Source of the DNA: Saposhnikovia divaricata
Lineage: Eukaryota > Streptophyta > Magnoliopsida > Apiales > Apiaceae
Assembly: GCA_036435485.1 (NCBI GenBank)
Contig: CM071598.1
Span: forward strand, 194,907,148 to 194,971,147
Length of the DNA: 64,000 nucleotides
Direction: 5' to 3'
Made by a program: the position numbers and the translations under genes
The notes under the pieces: generated by a model
Database searches by the model: none
Seen by the model: only the letters and a program-made list of their open reading frames with translations
Told to the model about the DNA's origin: nothing
In this document: positions 11,106-21,615 of the stretch, piece after piece
Layout of the letters: each line of letters opens with the position of its first letter
Position numbering within the stretch: position 1 is the first letter of the stretch

Positions 11106-12562
11106 TGTTAGGTCCACTATGATTGTAGAAGGGGGGTTGAATACAATCAATATCAATTTCTCAAAATTTATTCGTTAAATAATTTTCACTAAAACGAATA
11201 TTTTGTGCGGAATAAATTGACTCGGATTTCAAGTTGAATATAACTGTATATTAACTTGATGTGGTGTTACAAAATCAATCCAAACTATTATCAAGTGTTT
11301 AATAACTAATTAGAAAATTCGACATGAACTTTTCTAATTTAGTTAATAAATCTCAAGATAAGTACTAGGAAACTTAATTCTCTAGTAATACAAGAATCAC
11401 AAGTAGACAAGTTCTATCGGATAGAATATTACAACGATGATGAACTTGAATTTATGTGAATTTATTTGTTCTTGGTGTTCTTGATATTTGAGAGAGAATT
11501 CTGCTGTGTTTTTCCAGGATATTGCTGTGTTCTGGTCTGCTGCATCATTCTATTGCTTCTGCTGTGTTATATAGGTCTGTACTCATTAGATATGACTTAA
11601 AATGCTTTAAGACCTATTAAATCAGCTATCAGCATGACTTATTCTTGCTTTAAGACATAATTTTCTGTAGGTATGACCTAAACAATGTGTCGGTATGACC
11701 TAATCTTCAACAGTGTGGTCGGTATGACCTAAACACTTTTGTCGGTATGACCTAACACCTTTCCAGAAATATCTTGCTTCGGTATGACCTAATTCCATCG
11801 GTATGACCTAATTGATTTGAGGTCGGTAAGACCTAATCAACTCAGCAGCTCGGTATGACCTAAATCTTTATGCTTAGTATGACTTAGATTTAAGTCATGT
11901 CGGTATGACCTAATTTAGGTCATACCGAACTAAACTTAATCAAGACATAATCAATTCAGCATTTAATTAAGTCATATTGATCCTTTTAATTAATTAATGA
12001 TTAACTAATTCATGATTAATTGATACAATAATTAACTTAATAAATGAATTAATTCTATTAGAATTAATTTATTAATTAAATCAATTAAATGATTTATATC
12101 AATTAAAAACAAATTAAATTAAATCAATAACCAATTAATTTAATTCTTCCAAACCACGAAAAATAATAAAGAATTACCACTGACTTATGTTGACGTTCGA
12201 TGTACTGTCTGGTTCATGAACGACTAACTTCAATGATGCTTCTTCACTTCTGACTTTAAGCTGTGGTTTATTTCTTCTCTCAATTTTCTTGTACTTTGAT
12301 TGATTTTCAATATATCACTCGAAAAATCTCTGTCACTCTAAATGAATCCATTCACTTCAATGTTATACTGAGGCTTGATCAGATACCTGATACGTCTTCC
12401 AGTGTGAAACATCAAAACTATAGATTGACCTCCTTCTTTCTTCTGACAGGTATTGCTTCCTGAGATTCCTGTGACAGATCATACGGATATTTACTTATTA
12501 CAATTTGGTTTAAGTTGATTAGGATCCTCGAACTACAAATAGGCTGATTCATATGCCTTTCA
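11106..12562 (-). repeat. 3' LTR of the SIRE-like Copia
   Basis: TG...CA ends on both strands. It matches 38167-39623 along its whole length. It contains the GGTATGACCTAA-type motif array at about 11600-11960 and, on the minus strand, a TATA box at 11567-11574. Confidence 0.95.
11600..11960 (-). promoter_or_regulatory. Motif array in LTR U3: at least ten GGTATGACCTAA-type copies
   Basis: The 12-mer GGTATGACCTAA or a one-base variant recurs every 20-50 bases. The array ends in a perfect 29-bp palindrome at 11900-11928 made of two facing copies. In element direction it lies directly upstream of the TATA box, the place of U3 enhancer or activator sites. The protein that binds it is unknown. Confidence 0.7.
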
Positions 12563-12866
12563 ATCTCCCCCTATTTGTTTGTTAGACAATAACAACCAAA
12601 TACCTAGAGGATACCTCAACTAATTCAACTTAACCAAATGAAAGATAAAATATTAAACGTAAAGCAAATATCAAATAGTTCTGGTTTATATTAAACATTT
12701 CCAGATTCAAACAAAATGATAAATACAAGATAGATGATCCTTTAGCCTGATCATATTTAACATATTCCTATCTTGACCTATCTAGCTCTAAAGATAATAC
12801 ACGTAGAGCTGATCTTCAATTACTGTCTTCTCGTCTAAATTCTCCTTCTTCTGGCTCATCTGTGAC
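12563..12866 (-). other. 3' untranslated region and polypurine tract of the SIRE-like Copia
   Basis: Directly inside the LTR the minus strand reads ATAGGGGGAGATT (12563-12575), the polypurine tract that primes plus-strand DNA. The rest, up to the third ORF, is AT-rich with no ORF. Confidence 0.8.
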
Positions 12867-15800
12867 TTACAGTTTCATGTGTAAATCAGAATCAACAAGA
12901 CGCTCTCTTCTTGATGACAATCCTTGAGGTAAGACTAAAGGAATTCCAAGCTTCTTTCTCAGTTCACCTTGAAATTTCTTGTAATCATTTATATTCGTTT
13001 GTGCATAGGATCGAATGTGATCTGCAGCTATTACCTTTTCTTCAGTCAAGAATCCATGATTTTTGAGAGCATATTCAGCATATACAAGTGTTTTGCATGA
13101 TGTTCATATAACTCATCTGTCTGAAGATTGATTGAATGAAGTACCTCTCCCTTAAGAAATTTTACTTGTGGAGGATCCTTAATCACTTCTGGTCCAGCTC
13201 TTTCAGCAAATTCTTTGAACTTCTCATGTAACAACACACCTAGCTCAGAAGATGTTCTCACCTTAGGCCTAAGTACCCAAATCTCTGTCAGCGATCTGTC
13301 ATAAAAGAACTGAATAGATGCTCTGAAAGTTCCAACATTATGACAATCCACAAATATTACCAGCTCATCAGATTTGGGTTCAAATGCAGTAGTTATCCTG
13401 ATGACTTCTACCTTTAAGGCCCTTATATACATATCATGAATTGGATTTGCCAGTTTGAATTCCTCGAGAATTTCTCCAAGAAGACGATCTTCATAATCAG
13501 AACTCTGAGGTGAATCAATTGCTTTTTGAACACGTTCCCATTTGTCACCGCTCTTTAGTCTGATATATGTCTTTCTCTTCTCAACATTTATAGCATGTAA
13601 TCGTTGTAATGCTTGCTGTTCAGCTTTCTAAAGTTCTTCATTTCGTGCAATTTGCTCTAATGACTTTTGAAGCTTTTCTTCTCTCATCAGCAAATTAGCT
13701 TCCCTCTGAGCAAATAATTCTTCTGATTCTTTCTCTGCTTGTTGAGCTTCATATTCAGATATCACTGGTTCTTCTTCTTCCCAATGACTTAAATCTGGTT
13801 CAGGTAATTTCTCACCTTCATCAGAAAAATCAAAGTCATCAAAAACATCAAGATTATCTGGTTCATCCATGACTTGATCATCTGCAACAACTTTCTTCTT
13901 CCCCTTATTCCTCCTGTCTTCACTGTCTGTATCAGATTTATCAGATTTACCTCCTTTCTCTCCTTGTCCTTTCTCACCACCTTGTGATTTCTGTGCCTGT
14001 TGTGATTTCTCCCCCTTAGTTGAGGAATCCTCTACAGATTTATCAGTTGCACCAGCTTCAGGATCTCGTTCATCATCATCACCACCCGTTCTTGCAAAGA
14101 ATTCTCTTTCTTCAGTAGTTGGTGTGCGATTTTGACTGATCAGATGAAATAAATGCCTTAATCCTTTAGCTTGATGTGCATTTTGCTTCTCAATTTGATC
14201 TAGTCGAAAATCAGTAGAACGCTGATTTTCATGCACTTCTTCCTGTAGATTGTCAACCTTGTTGGAGATTTCAGCAATAATTTTGTCTTGTGCCACAGTG
14301 ACCTCACCAGAATCATCAAGAGCTTTTTCATGAGAAAGTTCGAGAGTTTTGATTTTATTAGTGAAGAATGTCTTCAAGTTGTTGATGTCACCCTTTATCG
14401 AAGTAAGCTGATTATCAACAGAGGTGGATGGAGAAGACTGTTTATCCACTTGTGCTCGAAGTAATATAGCTTCAGCTTTACATGCTTCTTGTTCCCTTTC
14501 CAGATCTTGTATTTTTTGTAACAATGAGAGAGTGTATGTATCTGTGTGTGCACTCACCTGAGTTTCACTCTGAATTTCACTCACCTGATGTGCATGTGTA
14601 TCACTCAATTTTGTGGTAATCCTCACATCACTCCTCTCAATTTCCTTAGCTTTTCCAGAAGCGGTACCTGCAGTTAAAATCACCCTAGCCTCCTCTGGGA
14701 AGGTCAGTGGTGGTGCAATGGGAGTTCGCAAATCCCTGTCCTCAATCAATTCTACTTGCACATTTAGATTTGTAATATGAATTGCTTCAGTAGTAGATTG
14801 ATCAAGTTGCCTTCCACTTTCTTCAGTCGAAACTGCGAGTGGAAACTCCCTTGAGGGATCTAGGAATGTTTCTCCTAGGAGGGGAGATGATGGTTCCATT
14901 AAAGTTGGCAGGGAACCAAGATTTCCCTTAGAAGTCTGTGAAGACTCTTCTACCGTAACTATGGTAGGCACTGTTTCAGACTCAATGTGCTCTCCTGTCA
15001 ATGTGTCCCTATTTTCATCATAATCTATATGTTCTCCCATTGTTAGTAATAACAAAGGGGTTGTGCTTGACACATTACAGGATGCCATGGCCCTATGGCG
15101 AATTTCAATAGTATCATCCTGTTGAGAGGATGATCCTAGTAACTGTTGCATGGCCATATCAACGTCCATATCTTGTTGGGAAGATACGGATGGGCTTACA
15201 GTTGCCTCTGAATCAGTTCTACTTTTCTTTTGTAGAGGCAGAGCTGTGGGTTCACTCATTATATTTCTTCTTTTCTTTGCTCTTTGAAAGGGAATTTTCT
15301 TTCTGGAGTGAAAGGTTTTAAGTGATGTAGATTCAGTGTTTGGCTCTATGACCGGGGTTAGAGATTGCGGTCTTACAATCCCTTGGTCAGCCCTATCAAC
15401 CACTTGGGTTCCAGAAATAGATTGTTCATCAATAGAGAGATTAGAAGTCAATACCTGGTCAGCAGGTGCCAAAGCGATTGCAGCTTGAGTAGTTTGAACC
15501 ATTTGTTCTTGAACAGGCTCAATTTGCTGGATAGGTACCTCTTGTTCAGCTTCAGGTTCAACTATTGGTTCTGCTTGCTCAGGTAGTGGTTCATTTTCTT
15601 CGGGTATAGGTACAGGTGCAATGATGGGTAGTTGTATAAAGTTTGACATGTATTGAGTGACAACTACTTGCACATTTGACAATTTAGGTCTGACACCGTA
15701 ATCAGTGAATAATCTTGTCGAAGGTTTACCCGACACCAATGCTTCACTATTCAGAAATGGAGCATGATATTGTAGTTCTACCAAATGATTAAAAATCAAG

Positions 15801-16435
15801 GAAAGAAATCTTGGGTAAAAGCATTGAACTTTATCGCCCCTGTCAAAATTCCTTTTAGCATTGATTACTCTTCTAACCATCGGTCCACACAGAAGGCTGC
15901 CAATGTTGATTCTTCAATTATAAGCAACTGCAAATCCAATATGCTGTATAAAGGAAGGTAATACTCCGAAGTTTATTTTTGTTGTATTGGCAAAGACCTT
16001 GGCTAGTGTATCGAACACATAATCCCATTCCTGAACTAGAAACTTTTTATTCAAGAAAGGAACATCTGCTCTGTCTTGATAATGAATACTAGCAAAGAAA
16101 TTAGTTAATTCCTCATCTGACGGATAATCCTCAAAATTGTCATTTGGAAAGTTTAAGACCGTATTAATGACAGATTCATCCACTGTGTACGGATTGTCTC
16201 CAAGAGTGAAAACAAACGATTTGTTATCGCTAGAAATGACAACAGTAGTACACATAATTCGCAGGGGTTCAATTTTTAAATGAGTATCTAAACTCAAAGC
16301 AGTGCGAACTAGTGAATGATCATTCAGAAAACGAATCCACGGTCGAAAACGTTCAAGTGAACATTTTTCGGGATCAAAATATCCGATCAAATTATGCTTA
16401 ACTATTTCAAATCGAACATTGTTATTACCAGCCAT
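12867..16435 (-). pseudogene. SIRE-type third ORF ('env-like'), more than 1100 codons, broken
   Basis: The likely start is the ATG at 16435-16433 (MAGNNNVRFEIVKHNL), preceded by an AT-rich leader. One frame runs from there to about 13046 with only two internal stops (TGA at 15914, TAG at 13628), then shifts frame to a last open piece ending at 12867. The N-terminal 200 or so residues look globular and include FDRGDKVQCFYPRFLSLIFNHL. Next comes a long low-complexity region rich in Pro, Glu and Gln, then coiled-coil segments (KIQDLEREQEACKAEAILL; FTNKIKTLELSHEKALDD), and an acidic, Lys/Glu-rich tail. I see no clear signal peptide or transmembrane span, so an envelope function is not supported here; the name reflects position only. 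Confidence 0.75.
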
Positions 16436-17064
16436 TTTTATCAAATATTAACACTTTGAAAATTTCAGATTTTACAAAATAATTAATTAAATTGATTTAT
16501 TTCGAATTAATAATTAATTAAAAATTCGAAAATAATCAAAGTTGTTCAAAAATTCTGAAAAATTCACACAATGATCTTGATTACAACACGAACACGTATA
16601 TTTTTAAATTTTCAAGAATCGAACCCAATTTTTCAGAAAAGTAAATCATAATTTTCGATTTTTGATTTCAAAATCCTTCAAAATCGAACGAAATTGCGAG
16701 TTTAAGCACTTAAAATGTAGATAATCAGACAAGGAGTCGACTTATGTGATTAGATCGTGATTATCAACAAGATTCGAGACAAAAATTGGGCATGAACGAT
16801 CGTATATGCGTGTGTATATATGTGTGTATCTATAGAGTTCTCTAAGACTTAACTTGAGAGAAAGAAATAAACTGAAATATGACTTAATTCTACTATATAC
16901 TCTAAATTCTGAATATGACTTAATTATTAATCGTTATGACCTAAATAATATAAACTGTCAAAAACATTTTAATCTCGATTATGACTTAATGTATGTACAA
17001 CAGACTCTATTATGACTTATTATACTAATATGACATAAATCAATACGACTTAATAAAATAGAAC
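16436..17064 (-). promoter_or_regulatory. Spacer upstream of the third ORF with ATGACTTAAT-type repeats and a TATA-like run
   Basis: In element direction this is the proximal half of the pol-ORF3 spacer. ATGACTTAAT or one-base variants occur near 16878, 16914, 16945, 16981, 17011, 17029 and 17046. An AT run with TATATA lies near 16803-16835, about 370 bp before the ORF3 ATG. This arrangement resembles the LTR, where a similar array precedes a TATA box. The distal half is at 31782-32456. Confidence 0.55.
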
Positions 17065-19579
17065 TGTAAGAACCCAAATTTTGGGTAGAATTAAAACTTT
17101 TATTTGTTTAATGATGTAAGAATGAATAGTGGCTACGACTTCAATGTAATAGTTGATGTTTTCAAAGAATGAATGGAATTCGACTTTATTATTTCTATGT
17201 CTTGAAGAATGCTAAAGGGTGACAACATAGGTAAGAATAATCTATCTCCTAAGGGAATAAGATATGGCAATTCCAAGCAGGAGAATATTCTCATGTCATC
17301 CAGATCGATAGCGATTAATCCAGTGGTTCCGTAAAAAGGTTAAGGAACGATCGAAAGAGAATACGGACAATTGTACAACCCTAGATGAATAAGTAAAGAA
17401 TAAGGATGAATAGTGATTTTGGTGTAATTGAGAATATTATTAGACGACGCTATATAGAAGTACCCGGAACGAAATTCTGAGTTCGTATTATTGATCCGGA
17501 GGAAAAAAGAGTGTATGTAAAAGCTGTCGGATTCTGAAAAATGGCACTTTAATTTTTCCCGAGATTCTCAAGATACGGAACGATTTAGGGACTTATTTAA
17601 TAAGATTCGAGAAAGTTGGAATCCGAGATTATAGAAAAGAAGTAAGAATGATTATAGAAATATTAAGAGGATTCCCGGTAAAACCCTAACTAGAAACGAT
17701 TGAGTTATTCCCTCGAACGATTAGCGAATTAAGCAATAAACGAACAAAGAAACAAGCAGAGGAAGCAAGAGTCATGCACAAGCTACTAGAATAAATATCT
17801 AGCAACCAAGTGGGCTAAGTAACTAGCATGTTAGGGTTTGAACTAGTAGTTGGACAAATCAAATTCCTAGTTAGCAAGAATCCATCCAAGTGCTACACAT
17901 GCCTTCCAATCTCACCATTCATTCCAAAAGCACTTTAATAAAGTAAAACAAGATGAGATATTATCTAAACTCATCTCACTTTATGAATTATTATCCAAAT
18001 AAACCAAGCAACCAAGCCAAAAACACTCCCCCTTCCAAGAACAAGGCATTCGGCCTTTCCTAATTCCAAAACCAAAATCCACCCTCCCACCATTGTTTGA
18101 TCTTGTAATAATTATGGTGAGTCTCATATTTCATAAAACTTATCTCCTCAAAATCTTAGCTCCAAATTCCTTTGTTTGCATTTTCAAAAAAATCAAGAAA
18201 GAGGAGATGAATAGTGTTTCTTATGAACTAACTTGTTTTTTTCTTGTTTTCATGGATGATATAGCAAGCTTAAGCACACCTAAGGACCATACAAGGCTTA
18301 GTAAGGCTATATCACACTCTAAGGAAGGTATAATACTTGAAAACCCTTGGTGTTATTTCAAGATCTTATGAGATTTATGGATGATTTAGTGATTAGTATG
18401 TTATTATAAGTTTAGATCCATGTTAGTAGTTGTTATGATTATGATTTGGTTTATGAACCATGTAATGGTTAAGATGAGTTGTTGATAGACTAGTCATGAT
18501 GATTATCATGTGTTTGTGTGGTTGGATTGATCTTTGTTAGATCGAGATAAAGTGTAAAAACTTTGGAAAACGCGTAAACATAGCCGTTATAATGCCCGAT
18601 TTTACAATATCATGTTTTGTATGCCATTTTTCACATCAAGACCCTACTGTCCAGAAACTTTTCTACCATGTTAGGATAGCTTATGTTATAAGCTTCGTTT
18701 TGATATAAAGATCACGTGAAACGGACTTACGGTTTAGGAGTTACAATAAAATTCATAAAAGTTGTTCGGAGCCGTAAACAAGTATTCGTACTTAAAATTG
18801 AACCCCGATAAAATACGTAAAGTCATGACGAATCTTGGTAAATAAATACTAGAGGTAAAAAGGAAGGCGTGAGAGAAAACCGTATGTCAAAAGGATCGTT
18901 TTTCGATTTATTAAAAATATTCGAATCGAGATTAAACGCGAACGAACCCCTAAAAGACGACTCGTTTATAACTTCGTTAAAACACTTAGAAAACGAGCGA
19001 TAAAACTCGGAGTATAATATTGGTTCGTAACGATCGACTTTCGGACTTATATGACTTAAGTATATGCCAAGTATAAGTACAGTGACATGTCGTATTAACG
19101 AACGAATGTCGAGTCGGATCGATGATAAAAGAAATACACTAAAAGGGGTATAACGAGATAACTCGAGAACGTGTTTCGATTTAAGTATAACTTAACCTTT
19201 AAAGTTTTAAGTGATTAATCCCGAATGTCTTGGCTATTTATAGATCACCAAGCTGACCCGGGACCCGCTACCACTACCCCTTACCGTACTCGACTACCAG
19301 GCAAGTTTCAATCCCCTTCTTTTAGGCTGTTGTTGTGATTGAATATATATGTATGTTTTCTGTTATAATATGCCATAGCATGCATGCCTACTTTCAAGTT
19401 ATATCATTATGCTTGTTCCCTGATTGTTATTGGCTTATAAATTAGATAGCTATCGTATCAATTATAAGCCGGTTATTGTAAGACCCTCAGAGAAGGGTGT
19501 ATACATCTTATTCATCAAATATAGACCGGGAGTCAATATTTCTTGACATATCGAGATTACCTCGAAAGAAAATATCTAA

Positions 19580-20260
19580 GTAAATATTTTCCATTATTCG
19601 GGCGACGAATATTATTTGAATATTCGTTCGAGATTATTTGTTTAACGATCCTTACTTCAAATAATTATTTGAACGTAACTATTCGACGAATAATATTTTT
19701 TTATATTCATTCAGAGTCGAATTATTTATCGATTTTTATTTCGAATATTCTTCTAAAGATGAGACTACTAAATGAGTATTATTTGGATATTCATTTAGAA
19801 TATTATTTTAGTAAATAAATATTACTTTTGAATATTCATTTAGGATATTAATTACTTGATGAATATTATTTTAATATTCATCTGAAGCGTGATTTATTTA
19901 TCGAATATTATCTCGAATATTCCTTTAAGGCTTGGATTACTAAATGAATATTACTTGATATTCATTTAGAATATTATTCATTAAATGAATATTACTTTTT
20001 GAATATTCATTTAAATTCCTAATTAATTATGAATATTGTCTTAAATATTCCTTTCAGGTCTTATTAATTAATGAATATTATTTTGAATATTCATTTAAAT
20101 ATTTATTTATTCAATAAATATTCTCCTGATATTTCTTCAGGGATTATTTTGAAAAATGCTCTGATTAAAGATATTCTTTCATATTCCTAAATATTCTTTA
20201 AATATTTTTAATTCAATAAATATTCTCTGAATATTTATTTCATACTTAGAATAACCTCAA
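19580..20260. repeat. Dense cluster of GAATATT/AATATTC palindromic motifs in the 5' LTR
   Basis: TAAATGAATATT and its complement AATATTCATTTA recur many times, often face to face, over about 680 bases. The same zone is at about 29760-30435 in the other LTR. The arrangement could form cruciform or hairpin structures. Confidence 0.75.
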
Positions 20261-21220
20261 TAAGGTTTATCTTCTTCGATTATTACGAAAAATATTTCGG
20301 AGTCATATTATTATTAATCTTATATCAAGAAAGGTTCTCAGACATCATTCTTCTTTGAGTCTATCTCCCTAATAATAAGGGAACCTTACTTGGAAAATGT
20401 TAATTATCTTGTCGACTTCCCGGTCATAAAGTATACTCTTCACTCGCAACTCGGGTGCTATTGACTTATTAAGTCGTTGGTTACCTTCTCATCTTTCGAG
20501 GGGTAAGATTGTTGGAAATAGTTGATATTCGTTACCAAGCAATAGCTTGGAAGTTATTAGTGAATTTTCCTTTCCAACTAGATATGACTACCTTGTAGAG
20601 TCTTATCAACAAGTATTATACTTGGGGAAAGGGGGACGAACGTTACATTCAGAGTCATGAATTCTATTTGAACTAGGAGTCGTGTAAGAGGCCGAGTAGC
20701 GCCGGTCCATCCCCTTTGGCCCAACCGTTGGCCGGGGAGAGCTAGTAAGGCGGTAGACAAGTAAAGCCTTTAGTTCTTCCTTCTACCAGTAGTAAATCTA
20801 ATTTGAGCTGTACGATCTCGACTGATCATCAAGATTGGAACAGCGGGCGCGGTGAATACTCCATCATTGGTTCATCATCCAAACTTATTTATTTCCTGCA
20901 ACATGATTACTGTTGGCAGAGCTGGAAAAGTGTTCATAACTGGAATTGCAATCTTTTCATGCAAGTTCCTCTTTTAATGACAACGAGAATATCTCGCTTA
21001 CTTTTGATGTAGCAGATATTTCTACAAACAAATACTTTGAGTTACCTGGTAACTTTATCCTTTATATTATACTGGCAATAACTTCATCAATGCATGGCAT
21101 ATGATTTCAAAGGATATTTTGAACTGTTGTATATATGTATCACTGTTCAGTTATATTATTGTTGGTGGGCTTTCGCTCACCCTTGCTTTGTTCATATTAT
21201 CACAACAACAGCTGGGACAG

Positions 21221-21313
21221 ATGGCCCGCGTCAGGCGCACTCGGCGCAAGCAGGTTACCGCCGTTCGAGGACTACCCGCTGATGTCCTTGCTGCCATTGC
21301 TGAGGTAGCATAG
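21221..21313 (+). CDS. Conserved 30-codon ORF inside the 5' LTR, unknown function
   Basis: The ORF starts MARVRRTRRKQVTAVRGLPA and ends in AIAEVA before TAG. It is very basic at the start and much GC-richer than the surrounding LTR. The copy in the other LTR (31401-31493) encodes the same peptide. It lies about 290 bases before the LTR end, so in a transcript it could be a leader ORF or the start of a spliced gag. No family is recognised, and it may be non-coding sequence that is merely GC-rich. Confidence 0.35.
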   Translation: MARVRRTRRKQVTAVRGLPADVLAAIAEVA

Positions 21314-21603
21314 ATAGGCAGCTTTTGTTTATCAGTCTATTTATATGTAACATTAACGATAATCAACGGCAAAACCTTTAAACATATCATTTGGCTTGTA
21401 ATAACTTTAATTCGTAAACTCTGATATTATGGACTTATTTCAATTTCATCTCTCGGACTATAACTGTTGTGTGTGTGAGTGGATATTATTGTGGGGGTCA
21501 CAGCATGTGATTTATTTATTGTGGACTCAAGTCAAGTATTATGAATGGATGTAAGACCGTAACCACCAGATCCCTGACCCCGGATCTGGGGGTGTTACAG
21601 AAG

Positions 21604-21615
21604 TGGTATCAGAGC
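21604..21615 (+). promoter_or_regulatory. Primer binding site, initiator tRNA-Met type
   Basis: TGGTATCAGAGC, a full match to the usual plant PBS, starts five bases after the LTR end. Confidence 0.93.

Larger units (their letters stand above)
17065..21599 (+). repeat. 5' LTR of the chromovirus-type element
   Basis: 4535 bp with TG...CA ends, matching 27243-31776 end to end with scattered substitutions and a few one-base indels. It holds an AT-rich palindromic zone (about 19580-20260) and a GC-rich 30-codon ORF near its 3' end. Other ORFs in it, for example at 18093-18371, have no homology I recognise and one is broken by an indel in the other LTR. Confidence 0.95.

Noticed and set aside
12263..12463. 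66-codon ORF in the SIRE LTR, also at 39324-39524
   Set aside because: It lies antisense to the element in an AT-rich LTR part. It is shared only because LTRs are copies.
15130..15586. Plus-strand ORFs over the third ORF
   Set aside because: Shadows of the minus-strand coding frame, with no motifs.
18093..18371. 92-codon ORF in the chromovirus-type 5' LTR
   Set aside because: The matching place in the other LTR has a one-base insertion that breaks it, and no domain is recognisable.
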